DNA of 64,000 bases, from positions 1 to 64,000 of the forward strand of contig NZ_JAPDPI010000001.1 of assembly GCF_026013615.1 (NCBI RefSeq), written 5' to 3'. Position 1 is the first letter of the stretch. Every line of letters begins with the position of its first letter. The position numbers and the translations under genes were made by a program. The stretch comes from Plebeiibacterium marinum (GTDB lineage Bacteria > Bacteroidota > Bacteroidia > Bacteroidales > Marinilabiliaceae). Of the stretch, positions 36,119 through 46,032 are shown one piece after another. Below the pieces are notes generated by a model, which made no database searches, was not told the DNA's origin, and saw only the letters and a program-made list of their open reading frames with translations.

Positions 36119-38023
36119 ATGAAGAAGTTTTTTAATAAAAATGGCGTAAGGACATTAATACAATTAGGTATTTTAGGAACAGCCATTTTTTGGTTAATAA
36201 GGGTTTTATTAGATCCTAATTTATATGTAGATTTTGAAGCCTATTGTCCAATGGGCGGGATACAATCATTATTTACATTTTTAGAAAACGGGGCTCTTGC
36301 CTGTTCCATGGCCGGAATGCAATTGGTTTTGGGCATTGTTTTAATGATTTGCGTATTGCTTTTCAGCAAACTATTCTGTAGCTACATTTGTCCGCTGGGA
36401 ACCCTTTCTGAATGGTTTGGCAAAATAGGTCGCAAATATAAACTACAATTAAGCATACCTCCAACAGCCGATAAAGTATTGCGCTTATTTAAATACATAT
36501 TATTAGCTGTTACCTTTTATTTTACATTATCCAGTAACGAATTGTTCTGTAAATCGTATGATCCATTTTTTGCCATTGTATCACGATTTGGTCATGATGT
36601 AATACCCTGGATGGCTATTGTTACCATTGCCATTTTGGCCATTGGTTCCACCATCATCCCAATGTTTTGGTGTAGATATGCCTGTCCGCTGGGAGCCATG
36701 TCTACTTTGTTCAAACATATTTATGTGGTAATTGGTTTAGTAATTGTGTATTTTGTTATACACATTTTTGAAATAGAAATAAGCTGGATTTATCCACTGA
36801 TTGCACTATTTGTTACCGGCTACTTTTTTGAAGCCATATTGCCGGAGAAGAGTAAGAGTTTACAAATGTTGAAGATTACCAGAAATACACACTCCTGTAT
36901 TGATTGCGGCCTTTGTTCTCAAAAATGCCCACAGGGTATTGATGTGGCTTCGCTTGAAGTGGTAAACCATGCAGACTGTAACCTTTGCGGCGACTGTGTC
37001 AGCAACTGTCCGGTAAGCAACACCCTGCTCATCAACAACAAAAACAGCTTTAGGTGGATGCCAATAATTGCCCTTGCAATATTTGTGCTTGGTGGGTTAT
37101 ACCTGGGCAGCAAACTCGAAATACCCACCGTTAACATCAACTGGGGAACCGAAGAGCAACAAGAACGAAGCAATGTAGTTGAATATTCCGGATTAAAAAA
37201 CGTAAAATGCTACGGTAGCAGCATGTCGTTTGTAGGACAAATGAAAAGCGTTCCCGGAGTGATTGGAGCTGCAACCTATGTCAACTCACATAGCGTAAAA
37301 GTTTGGTACGACACTACTGCAACCACCTCGGCTGCTGTAAAAAAAGCATTATTCAGTCCGGTTCGTGTACATGTCAGAGATGCTGTAAGCGACTCATTAA
37401 AAGTGGCCATCATTGATGCCAGGGTATACAATTTCTTTGATCAGATGGATGTATTTTACCTGGATCATATTGTAAGAGCCGATGGCAACATACTTGCCTT
37501 TGAATCTTCGTTCGGTGAACCTGTAAAAATCCGTTTCTATGCCGATTACAACATCAACACCGACTCGCTAAAGAACAGCATTGAACGCAAATACATCACA
37601 TTAAACAGCGGAGGCAAGGAATACCAGCAAAGTTTAAACTTTGAGGTTGAGAAAATAACAAAAACAAAGGAATACACCTCTGGCATTGACCTGAAGAAAG
37701 GCATGTTCCTAAGCTATAAACGCACATGTAACAACTACAAGAGTTATCCAAAAGATCAGATCTCATACTTTGAAATGACTTTTGATACATACCCGCGCAA
37801 CGAACAAATGATGCAATACATGATTAACCATGTGGCAAAAAAAGACACTGCTGTTGTAGGTATGGTAACTTTCTTTAAGGATGCACCAACATTACGGGTG
37901 TTTTATGTAAAAGACAAAACTGCACCCCAGGAAATTGCAGACCTGATCACTGCAGAAAAATTTACCATTACATACGACAATGGCGTAATGGATCAAATGG
38001 ACAATCCTTACACTTTTAAATAA
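36119..38023 (+). CDS. NapH/NosR/CcoG-like 4Fe-4S membrane protein with C-terminal HMA-like repeats
   Basis: 634 residues from ATG at 36119. Six to seven membrane helices carry two CxxxCP motifs ('CSYICPLG', 'CRYACPLG') typical of NapH, NosR and the cupric reductase CcoG. Two 4Fe-4S motifs follow ('CIDCGLCSQKCPQG' and 'CNLCGDCVSNCP', about 263-302 here). After a last helix comes a long tail with an HMA-like fold ('VKCYGSSMSFVGQMKSVPGV', one Cys kept of the usual CxxC) and two further segments of similar length and pattern. Electron transfer across the membrane to a metal or redox partner is inferred. First gene of the accessory locus. Confidence 0.82.
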   Translation: MKKFFNKNGVRTLIQLGILGTAIFWLIRVLLDPNLYVDFEAYCPMGGIQSLFTFLENGALACSMAGMQLVLGIVLMICVLLFSKLFCSYICPLGTLSEWFGKIGRKYKLQLSIPPTADKVLRLFKYILLAVTFYFTLSSNELFCKSYDPFFAIVSRFGHDVIPWMAIVTIAILAIGSTIIPMFWCRYACPLGAMSTLFKHIYVVIGLVIVYFVIHIFEIEISWIYPLIALFVTGYFFEAILPEKSKSLQMLKITRNTHSCIDCGLCSQKCPQGIDVASLEVVNHADCNLCGDCVSNCPVSNTLLINNKNSFRWMPIIALAIFVLGGLYLGSKLEIPTVNINWGTEEQQERSNVVEYSGLKNVKCYGSSMSFVGQMKSVPGVIGAATYVNSHSVKVWYDTTATTSAAVKKALFSPVRVHVRDAVSDSLKVAIIDARVYNFFDQMDVFYLDHIVRADGNILAFESSFGEPVKIRFYADYNINTDSLKNSIERKYITLNSGGKEYQQSLNFEVEKITKTKEYTSGIDLKKGMFLSYKRTCNNYKSYPKDQISYFEMTFDTYPRNEQMMQYMINHVAKKDTAVVGMVTFFKDAPTLRVFYVKDKTAPQEIADLITAEKFTITYDNGVMDQMDNPYTFK

Positions 38024-38031
38024 GATTTTTC

Positions 38032-38105
38032 AAGCTGGTTTATATCAAACCACTATCCTTTCCCCACTTTTAGTGATTGTAGGTGGTTCGATATAAATCT
38101 AGCTT
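38032..38105 (+). promoter_or_regulatory. Long imperfect hairpin between the iron-sulfur gene and the T9SS-secreted gene
   Basis: Arms 38032-38053 and 38083-38105 pair over about 20 bp with few mismatches (AAGCT/AGCTT outside, ACCAC/GTGGT inside). No T-run follows, so it is more likely an mRNA-processing or stability element, or a regulated attenuator, than a simple terminator. Confidence 0.6.
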
Positions 38106-38165
38106 TGCTCCCTGAAGGGAAATAATTCTCAATATTATTTATTATAACCTTTTAATTTTTTAAAG

Positions 38166-39641
38166 ATGAAAAAATTTTACTCTTTAATGGTAGCATTGAT
38201 GATAGCTACAGCAGGATTTGCACAGATTACTTTGGTAAAAGACATTGAACATGGAACCGCAGGATCTGGCCCAACTGAACTAACCGTTTTTGATGGCAAT
38301 ATTTATTTTAAAGCAGATTACGCATTCGATGCAAATGGCAATGATGTAATAGATACCGAAGAAGATTTTGGGATTGAAGTAGTAAAGTCGGACGGAACAA
38401 AAGACGGAACGGTGTTATTAAAAGACCTAAAGGAACTAAGCGGCAATTCTTCTCCAAATGGCTTTTTTGTATATGGCGACTATTTATATTTCAATGCCAA
38501 TCCAGGAACTTATGGAGCACTTAAAACAGATGGTTCTACTGTAAGCGAAGCCACCACAACCAATGGATTTGGCATTGTAGGTCCAACATTATTAAATGAC
38601 CTGTGCTATTACAGGCATACTTATACTGCTGACGGTATTAAAAATGAACTTTTCCAATACGACGGAACCAATAACTCAGCAGTAGCTTTAGCAGCAGGTA
38701 CTCCAGAAGAATACATATATTCATCAATTGGATTCAACAACAAAATATACGCTTATATGTATTGGGGCGATGATTTAAATGTTATAGGAAAAGAACTATA
38801 TGCCTATGATCTGGAAAATGACTCATGGGAACTAATAAAAAATATTGGAGAAGATGATTCAACAAGTGACCCTGCTGTTGTGGCACATGGTGATATATCC
38901 AACTTCACAATTCTTGGAGAAAAACTCTATTTTGAAGCTTTAGGTTTTGTATGGGAATCTGATGGTACAACTGAAGGCACTACACAGGTAAATGACATTT
39001 CTGCTATTGCTGGTACAGGAAGCTTTTATGTTTGGAATGAAGTATTATACTTTGAAGGTGACAACGGAACTGATGGCGACCAACTATACTCATATGACCC
39101 ATCGATGGGAACATTAACCCAATTAAGCAATATCACCGGCGATCACGACCCGATTCATTACGCAGCCCCAGGTGACGGATACCTGTATTACACCGGAAAA
39201 AATGCGGCAGGAACAGTTTTGTTATACAGAACTGACGGAACTTTGGTTCAGGAACTTTATGGTTCAGAACCTTTTAACAGCTTTGATGACGTAGTGGCTA
39301 TGAATGGCGTATTATACTTTGAAGCAACCGATGGTTCTGTTGGTAAGGAACTTTACAAACTAGACCCTGCTACAATCACTGTTAACGACATAGTTACCGG
39401 CATTGAAGAAGAGCTATACGCTAAAAGCTTAAGCATCTACCCTAACCCAACAGATGGTGTTATCAACATTGCAGGCTTAGAAACCGTAGAGGCTGAGTAT
39501 ACTTTATACGATATTGCAGGAAGAACTGTACAAACAGGCATTACTACAAGCCAAATCACTTTGGATGTAGCAACAGGCATCTATATACTTGAAGTTAAAG
39601 ACGGTAATTATACAACCACACATAAAGTTCAGGTTAAATAA
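38166..39641 (+). CDS. T9SS-secreted protein with ELxxxDGTxxGT-type repeats
   Basis: 491 residues. Signal peptide MKKFYSLMVALMIATAGFAQ. The body is made of repeats resembling the 'ELW.SDGT..GT' type ('VVKSDGTKDGTVLLKDL', 'VWESDGTTEGTTQVNDI', 'LYRTDGTLVQELYG'), which probably form a beta-propeller. The last 75 residues are a type A T9SS sorting domain: 'SLSIYPNPTDGVINIAG', 'YTLYDIAGRTV' and 'GIYILEVKDG'. It is therefore predicted to be exported and anchored to the cell surface. It lies between the iron-sulfur protein and SusC, in the same orientation. Ligand unknown. Confidence 0.9.
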   Translation: MKKFYSLMVALMIATAGFAQITLVKDIEHGTAGSGPTELTVFDGNIYFKADYAFDANGNDVIDTEEDFGIEVVKSDGTKDGTVLLKDLKELSGNSSPNGFFVYGDYLYFNANPGTYGALKTDGSTVSEATTTNGFGIVGPTLLNDLCYYRHTYTADGIKNELFQYDGTNNSAVALAAGTPEEYIYSSIGFNNKIYAYMYWGDDLNVIGKELYAYDLENDSWELIKNIGEDDSTSDPAVVAHGDISNFTILGEKLYFEALGFVWESDGTTEGTTQVNDISAIAGTGSFYVWNEVLYFEGDNGTDGDQLYSYDPSMGTLTQLSNITGDHDPIHYAAPGDGYLYYTGKNAAGTVLLYRTDGTLVQELYGSEPFNSFDDVVAMNGVLYFEATDGSVGKELYKLDPATITVNDIVTGIEEELYAKSLSIYPNPTDGVINIAGLETVEAEYTLYDIAGRTVQTGITTSQITLDVATGIYILEVKDGNYTTTHKVQVK

Positions 39642-39659
39642 TAATTGTGTATATTAAGC

Positions 39660-39708
39660 TAGTGTCAAGTCAGGTATGAACTTCCGGATCATGCATGATT
39701 TGACACTA
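39660..39708 (+). promoter_or_regulatory. Hairpin upstream of susC-like gene
   Basis: Inverted repeat TAGTGTCAAGTCA / TGATTTGACACTA (39660-39672, 39696-39708; 12 of 13 paired, the other G-T), with ATGA/TCAT pairing inside. It lies in the 281-nt gap before susC and could be an attenuator or a regulator site. Confidence 0.6.
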
Positions 39709-39922
39709 ATAGGCATCTATAACAAAAAAGTTCTATAATAAAAGGGATAACCCTGATTGGTTACCCAGGATGCCTTCCGTTTCCTTTCCTACCTTATTAT
39801 CTTCAATCCTTCCCAAAGTACCAAAAGCCTTTGTGCTTTGCTCTAGTATAAACAAACTTTATGATTGGCCGTTGATGAACACACCATTCATCCGGTAGTC
39901 AATTAAAGAAAACTAATAATTC

Positions 39923-42900
39923 ATGAAGATATTCATAAGCATACTATTTACAGCACTACTTCTTGCCTCTAACCTTATGGCACAAGAAGGAAGAATTATC
40001 AAAGGGAGGATACTGGACTCTTCCGATAACACTCCCCTGCCTGGTGCCAATGTTGTAATACTCCCATCATACAAAGGAACTATTTCAGACATGAATGGAG
40101 AATTTGTTCTGGTTATTAAAAATCCCGAAGCTCAAAAACATGAACTGATGGCTACCTTTATTGGTTTCAACACAGTAAAAGTACCTATCACTTCAGAAAA
40201 CTATTATGAGATCAAACTGAAATCTTCAGTTAACGAGCTGCAACAGGTAATTGTTACCTCATCATATGGAACAAAAAAACTGAAAGAAGATGTGGTAGGA
40301 AGTATTACTAACATACAGGCCAAAGACATACAGGTAGAACAAGCTTTTGAGAGCGTTGACAAAATGCTGGAAGGACAAATTGCCGGGGTAAACATTGAAG
40401 TAGGTACCTCACCCCTCGATCCTGTTAAAATAGATATCCGGGGACAGGGAACTCTAACCCCTACCAGCAACGCCGTATTGACCACTTCATCTCAGCCCCT
40501 TATCATTGTTGATGGCGTTATCTTAACTGAACAAAAAGGTATCGACAACACCATGTTTGATGGCAGCGGAACCTATTCAGAAGATTACCAGAACCCCATT
40601 GCCAACATTGCGCCTGAGGATATTGCATCTATTAATGTACTCAAAGATGCTGCTGCAGTTAGTATTTATGGTGCCGACGGTGCCAACGGGGTAATCCTTA
40701 TCGAAACCAAGAAAGGGAAAACCGGAAAAGTTAGTTTCCAGGCATCAACACAGCACGGTGTTTCTGAAGCCGTAAACCGGATTAAATATCTTAGCGGAGA
40801 ACAATATACCGAGGTTAGAAATGCCTACCTTTCAAACACAGGAGCCGATCCCATAGCATACAACGGAATTGATACAGACTGGTATGATTTGCTGAACAGA
40901 AACGGGTCTTTCCACAAGTATTACGTTTCTGCTTCCGGAGGGTCTGACCACCTTACATTTAGAATTGGCGTTAACTACCTAAAGAACAACGAACCTCAGG
41001 ATGGAAACTATTCGAACCAGTACCGCATAAGTTCTGCGTTTAATTACAAAAACAATAAACTACGGGTGGGACTTAGCTTTAACCCGAGCATTACCGAAAA
41101 AATTAATCCAAACATATATTATTCGTATGCTTTTGCTCCCAACCTCCCTGCATACAACCAGGATGGCTCTTTTGCTCCCGTTGGAGTTACCGGAATGGCA
41201 AACCCTTTGGCAGCTCTTGAACAAAACAGGAACAAAACGCACACAAAGGGCATCCTTTCAAACCTGAATGCAGAATTTGATATTACACCCCACTGGAAAG
41301 CCCAAACAAGTTTTGGACTGGATTACACCGACAAAGAGCAAGACCGCTATTACTCAGGAGAAAACGAAAGCGGACAACTAAACGGGACTTTTGATCTTAA
41401 TGGAATAACTTACCCTAAATGGGGACGCCGCCTTATTAATTACAGGGAGTCATTGGGATGGAACTGGACCGGAACCACCTCATTCACCAAACAACTTACC
41501 GAATTCCATTATTTTGATCTGACAGTTGGCATGGAATTAAGGGAAGAAACCATAGATGTAGCGCGCCATATGGGTACCGGGTTTATCAATCCAAACACAG
41601 TTAATCCGGTGTCGGCCGCCTTACAGGATGATGACCCGGATACTGCAGAAGATGACACTTACAGTAACCAAAGTTACAATTCTGACAAAGACAGCAAATC
41701 CCGGGTTTCGTTTTTGGCCCAGTTCAATTACAATTTTAAAAAGAAATATTTCTTACTGGCCAATTTCAGACGAGATGAGAGTTCAGTTTTTGGAGACGAT
41801 TCTGACGTTGCCTACAATGGGGGTGTCGGGATAGGCTGGGTTATATCTAAGGAAAACATGCTAAAAGATATTAGCTGGATTGATTTCCTGAAGCTGAAAG
41901 CAAGTCTGGGATCAACAGGAAACTCCCGCATTGGTTCCTACCGTTCTAAAGGCCTGTACTCTTTTAACGAAGACCCGGAAGGTTACAACCAATTACCATA
42001 TGCAAACCCTGGCACAGCCCCCAATAGCAAGCTAAGCTGGGAAACTAATATTAAGTACAACCTTGGCATCGACTTTAACTTTTTATCGAGGTTTACCTTA
42101 ACAGCCGAATATTTTTATGATGACATAAAAGATATGATCTCAAATCGCGATGTACCTTCGGGAACGGGCTTTACTTCTGTTCAGATCAATGGTACAAACA
42201 TGGTAAACAAAGGCGTTGAAATTGCATTAACAGCAAGGGTTATAGACACAAACCCTTTTAAATGGAACCTGAATTTTAATATCGCCACCCTTACAAACGA
42301 AATTACATCGGTAAAGAATTTTGGCGACGATTTTTCAGCAGCAAGCAGGGCTACTGCCATAAAACAAGGCTACAGCACCTCAACCATCTGGGGAGTTAAT
42401 TGGGTAGGAATCGATCCTGCAACAGGTCGCGATCTGGTTTTAAAGAACGGACAAATAATGGATGCAAGAACCTATTATGAAAACTATGAAACATCAGAAG
42501 CCGAACCCATTGGCAATACCCAATCTGATTTTTATGGCGGTTTTGGATCTACTTTTTCGTATAAAAACAAACTACGTCTTAGCATCAGGGGATCGTATAA
42601 ATATGGCGCCGACAAAATGGTTAACCGCGATTTGATTTCAAACTACCGCATTACAACCAACAGAAACCTTAGTGTTAACGCATATGATTACTGGAGAGGT
42701 CCGGGCGACATTGCCACACAACAGGCTCCTACCAACAACGAACAGATATTATTCAATTCGAGTAAATACCTGTACGATACATCACATATTAAAATCAGCA
42801 ATGTCAGCCTATCGTACAATGTGCCGGTTCAAAATTTCAATATAGGATTTAAAAGCCTAAGCGTAAACTGCAACGTTACAAACCCTGCAGTATTTTATAA

Positions 42901-42997
42901 GGTAAAAAGTCCCAAAGGGAAAAACGGCATTAAAGAATTTATGTACACCTACCCACAGGCCAGAACCTGGACTTTGGGTTTAAAGGCTTCATTTTAA
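39923..42997 (+). CDS. SusC/RagA-type TonB-dependent outer-membrane transporter
   Basis: 1024 residues. Signal peptide 'MKIFISILFTALLLASNLMA'. A carboxypeptidase-D-like regulatory domain at about 25-95 contains 'KGRILDSSDNTPLPGANVVI'. The plug domain, with 'LKEDVVGSITNIQ' and 'ISIYGADGANGVILIETK', ends near 260. A 22-strand-type barrel follows, closing with a C-terminal aromatic ('LGLKASF'). With SusD (15 nt downstream) it forms the SusCD 'pedal-bin' complex for energised import of a nutrient across the outer membrane. No glycosidase is nearby; the neighbours instead suggest peptide, metal or cofactor uptake (inference). Confidence 0.95.
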   Translation: MKIFISILFTALLLASNLMAQEGRIIKGRILDSSDNTPLPGANVVILPSYKGTISDMNGEFVLVIKNPEAQKHELMATFIGFNTVKVPITSENYYEIKLKSSVNELQQVIVTSSYGTKKLKEDVVGSITNIQAKDIQVEQAFESVDKMLEGQIAGVNIEVGTSPLDPVKIDIRGQGTLTPTSNAVLTTSSQPLIIVDGVILTEQKGIDNTMFDGSGTYSEDYQNPIANIAPEDIASINVLKDAAAVSIYGADGANGVILIETKKGKTGKVSFQASTQHGVSEAVNRIKYLSGEQYTEVRNAYLSNTGADPIAYNGIDTDWYDLLNRNGSFHKYYVSASGGSDHLTFRIGVNYLKNNEPQDGNYSNQYRISSAFNYKNNKLRVGLSFNPSITEKINPNIYYSYAFAPNLPAYNQDGSFAPVGVTGMANPLAALEQNRNKTHTKGILSNLNAEFDITPHWKAQTSFGLDYTDKEQDRYYSGENESGQLNGTFDLNGITYPKWGRRLINYRESLGWNWTGTTSFTKQLTEFHYFDLTVGMELREETIDVARHMGTGFINPNTVNPVSAALQDDDPDTAEDDTYSNQSYNSDKDSKSRVSFLAQFNYNFKKKYFLLANFRRDESSVFGDDSDVAYNGGVGIGWVISKENMLKDISWIDFLKLKASLGSTGNSRIGSYRSKGLYSFNEDPEGYNQLPYANPGTAPNSKLSWETNIKYNLGIDFNFLSRFTLTAEYFYDDIKDMISNRDVPSGTGFTSVQINGTNMVNKGVEIALTARVIDTNPFKWNLNFNIATLTNEITSVKNFGDDFSAASRATAIKQGYSTSTIWGVNWVGIDPATGRDLVLKNGQIMDARTYYENYETSEAEPIGNTQSDFYGGFGSTFSYKNKLRLSIRGSYKYGADKMVNRDLISNYRITTNRNLSVNAYDYWRGPGDIATQQAPTNNEQILFNSSKYLYDTSHIKISNVSLSYNVPVQNFNIGFKSLSVNCNVTNPAVFYKVKSPKGKNGIKEFMYTYPQARTWTLGLKASF

Positions 42998-43012
42998 TAA
43001 AATTTCAGAACG

Positions 43013-44482
43013 ATGAGAAGGATTATCATATATTTTATCACATTAATGATCACCTGTCCGGCATGTGATAACTTTTTGGAACAGGAACCCGGTACACAAA
43101 CGTCCACCGATGAAATTTTTTCCTCGTACACTGGGTATAAGATGGCGTTAAACGGCTGCTATTACAGTTTGGAAGAGCTGCTCACCGGCGTGCGCAACGC
43201 TGTTTATGCCGACGCCCTTGGAGGGAATATAGCATTTACACCATCAAAAACCAACTATGGCATTTCTGTACCTACATTTATTGAAAACATATATTCGTTT
43301 GCCGATTTGGCCGATGACAGCGATATGGATTTGGTTTATGATGATTTTTATGGCATCATTAATGCCGCCAATATTATTCTGGACAGAATCCCGGGCCTTA
43401 CGGATGCAACAGACGATCAGGTATCACAACTAAAGGCAGAGGTTTTATGCATCAGGGCAATATGTCACTTTTACCTGGCTCGCTATTATGCCCAAAACTA
43501 TTCATATACCGCAGATGCTTCCCACCCCGGAATTATATGCAACACAAAAGTACAACAGGCCGGAAAAGATTATCCAGCAAGAAAAACAGTAAAAGAAACT
43601 TACGACATTATCATTACAGACCTGCAAACTGCATTGAACAGCTTTACCCCGGAAAACATATTAGCCGGGCCTGTGTATTCCTATTTTAACAACAACTCAT
43701 GCAAAGCTTTGCTGGCCAGAGTGGCACTGTATGCACAAAACTACCAGCTGGCACTTGATTATGCCAGCGATGTTATTGAAAACAGTGGCATTGCCCTGCT
43801 GGGAAAAGACGATTATATTCAGGAATGGGAAAAACCCAACACCCCGGTTTCTGAAATCATTTTTGAACTATCGGCAAAAAAAGATAACCAAGGCAGTGTA
43901 AAAACAACGAATACCCTTGCCGCCCATTTTGGGGTATTGCCTGATAACGATGAATTTAAAGACTATTGCGCAAGCCCCGACCTGTTAAACCTGTTTGACG
44001 AAAACGACATCAGGGGCAAAGGAATGTACACTGAAGCTTCCATAGAAACCATTGTGGAAGGAGAAACTGAAACAGCGTTTCCATCTTATTTTTTCACCAA
44101 TAAATTTCAGGACAATCCGGGAAACCCTGTATTAAGGATGAGTGAGATGTACTTGATACGGGCAGAAGCATATGCCCGTTTAAACGAAACTGAGAGTGCA
44201 TTAACTGTGTTAAATACATTAAGGGCAGAAAGAGGTGCATTGCCTGCCACAAACACAGACAACATTTTAGATGAAATATTTACAGAGCGAAGAAAAGAAC
44301 TTTGTTTCGAAGGTCATTTATTCTTTGATATTGCCAGGTTCCATAAAAATGCAGAAAGGTATTCTGGTTGCATAGCCACTACATGCAACCTCAACTATCC
44401 ATCATATTATTTCATCCTCCCGATCCCTAAAAGCAACACTGATTTAAACTCAAATTTAGAACAAAATGAAGGCTATAACTAA
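43013..44482 (+). CDS. SusD/RagB-family substrate-binding lipoprotein
   Basis: 489 residues. The signal peptide ends 'LMITCPACDNFLEQEPG'; Cys18 before DNF is the likely lipid site, as usual for SusD. N-terminal SusD-like and C-terminal SusD domains are recognised by 'LKAEVLCIRAICHFYLARYY', 'LRMSEMYLIRAEAYARL' and 'ERRKELCFEGHLFFDIARF'. It forms the lid on the SusC barrel. Its last 17 nt overlap the next gene, showing tight co-expression. Confidence 0.95.
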   Translation: MRRIIIYFITLMITCPACDNFLEQEPGTQTSTDEIFSSYTGYKMALNGCYYSLEELLTGVRNAVYADALGGNIAFTPSKTNYGISVPTFIENIYSFADLADDSDMDLVYDDFYGIINAANIILDRIPGLTDATDDQVSQLKAEVLCIRAICHFYLARYYAQNYSYTADASHPGIICNTKVQQAGKDYPARKTVKETYDIIITDLQTALNSFTPENILAGPVYSYFNNNSCKALLARVALYAQNYQLALDYASDVIENSGIALLGKDDYIQEWEKPNTPVSEIIFELSAKKDNQGSVKTTNTLAAHFGVLPDNDEFKDYCASPDLLNLFDENDIRGKGMYTEASIETIVEGETETAFPSYFFTNKFQDNPGNPVLRMSEMYLIRAEAYARLNETESALTVLNTLRAERGALPATNTDNILDEIFTERRKELCFEGHLFFDIARFHKNAERYSGCIATTCNLNYPSYYFILPIPKSNTDLNSNLEQNEGYN

Positions 44483-45962
44483 AATAACAACCCCGCTGTT
44501 TTTGCTCATTGCTATAATTTGGGGATGCGAAGACTCTGACAAGATTATTGGGGAAACCATTTATAACGGTCCCCCATTCCTGCGCTTTTACCTGATCACC
44601 AACAGCAATGGTGAACCTATTGGAGAGGGCGACAGGCAAATAGGCAAAGAGCCCAGCGAAGAATTGGTGTATCACTCACTAAAACCATTAAAAATACCGG
44701 TATCACTTACATATCCGGGTTTAAACAAAGATATCAGCGCTGATTATACATACAAAACAGCCGGCGATTTCAGCGATTTTACCATTGAGCCCACAAGCAA
44801 ACTGAATTTTAGTGCCAGTAACCTGTACGACACCATTACAGTGTACTTTAACCAAAGGTGGGAAGCCGGAACAGAAACTACTATAAATTTTGAATTGGCA
44901 ACATGCAGCGACAACACAGTTTCAATAGGGCACTTAAATAACTTAACCCAAAACAAAACGCTTGCTGTATCGTTAGGCGATGTATATACAACGGCTACCT
45001 TCTCCTCCAATCGTATAGAAATTACTGGCAAGGCAGGTGAGCAGGTTGAGTTTGAAGTGTTGTTAGACAACGGCTTTCTCCCTGAAGAAATTGAAGGACT
45101 GAATTTATTTAATGAAGCCAAAGGCTTTGAATATACACTGGAAAAAGTTATTGAAGATGGCAATTACGAAAGCATCAAATACATAATGACCCTGACCGAG
45201 GATATACAAAACGATGATGTTGAGTATATTTCCACTTTAAAAATCAACGAAGAAACACCATATCACCCAACAGGCAACAGCACCATACAGATAGTTAAGC
45301 CTTTAAACATACCAAGAGACAATGCAGTTTTTACGGCCTCTAACTTTTACAACCTAAACGATCCTTATTACAGGATATATGGCGAAAACTGGATGTGGCA
45401 TTCCGCAGACCAGATTTGCAAATGGGTAGCATGGAATGCCTTTGCATATCCTGTAGTTGTTGACAAAAGCCATCCTAATGCTGTATTATACAGCAACAAT
45501 GGCACTCCTGAAGAAGATGATGATATTTACCACCATGCCTTCCAGGTTGGGTTCAACAGCAGGGAGCCTGAACGAACCATTATAAATTCATTTAATTTAA
45601 GAAGATGGTTTAATAACGAATCAAGTAATCCAGGGAACTCACCTGGCTTTAACATCACAAAAGCCATGGAATTTTATCCCAAAGACGGGGTAAGCGAAAC
45701 AGAAGGAACAGTGCTGGTTATTTCGCAAAATATAATCATAAGAAACCTGGATGGTAAAAAATATGAAATCGCTATCTCCGGCAATGGCACATACAGCGAG
45801 ATTTCTTCAGGCTTATTTGAGATCATATTAACCTTTAAAGCCTACAATGAGGAGCTATTTGGCGGAACCCAGATCTCGTATTACCGTATGTATAACAACA
45901 GTAGCTACGGAGGCGATCCTGAACCGTTGAACGAAGGCTGTATTGACGTGATTGACCTGTAG
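44466..45962 (+). CDS. Surface lipoprotein accompanying SusCD (DUF4843-like/Calx-beta-like N-terminus)
   Basis: 498 residues. The lipobox is 'IIWGC' (Cys21), directly followed by acidic 'EDSDK', a pattern associated with lipoprotein export to the surface in Bacteroidota. Residues 60-180 resemble a Calx-beta/DUF4843-type sandwich ('LKIPVSLTYPG', 'DTITVYFNQRWEAGTETTINF'). The rest is beta-rich and unrecognised, ending with a domain containing 'FNSREPERTIINSFNLRRWF'. The position after SusD fits an accessory surface ligand-binding protein. Family name uncertain. Confidence 0.65.
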   Translation: MKAITKITTPLFLLIAIIWGCEDSDKIIGETIYNGPPFLRFYLITNSNGEPIGEGDRQIGKEPSEELVYHSLKPLKIPVSLTYPGLNKDISADYTYKTAGDFSDFTIEPTSKLNFSASNLYDTITVYFNQRWEAGTETTINFELATCSDNTVSIGHLNNLTQNKTLAVSLGDVYTTATFSSNRIEITGKAGEQVEFEVLLDNGFLPEEIEGLNLFNEAKGFEYTLEKVIEDGNYESIKYIMTLTEDIQNDDVEYISTLKINEETPYHPTGNSTIQIVKPLNIPRDNAVFTASNFYNLNDPYYRIYGENWMWHSADQICKWVAWNAFAYPVVVDKSHPNAVLYSNNGTPEEDDDIYHHAFQVGFNSREPERTIINSFNLRRWFNNESSNPGNSPGFNITKAMEFYPKDGVSETEGTVLVISQNIIIRNLDGKKYEIAISGNGTYSEISSGLFEIILTFKAYNEELFGGTQISYYRMYNNSSYGGDPEPLNEGCIDVIDL

Positions 45963-45976
45963 AAACACATGATTTT

Positions 45977-46015
45977 ACCCGGGGTGCCACTTTAAAAGAG
46001 CTCCGGGTTTCTATT
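45977..46015 (+). terminator. Terminator-like hairpin before the metalloprotease gene
   Basis: ACCCGGGG / CTCCGGGT (45977-45984, 46001-46008, one G-T pair) followed by a T-rich stretch. It lies inside the apparent operon and so may set the ratio of SusCD to metalloprotease transcripts. Confidence 0.55.
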
Positions 46016-46032
46016 TAAAATAAAAAGAAACA

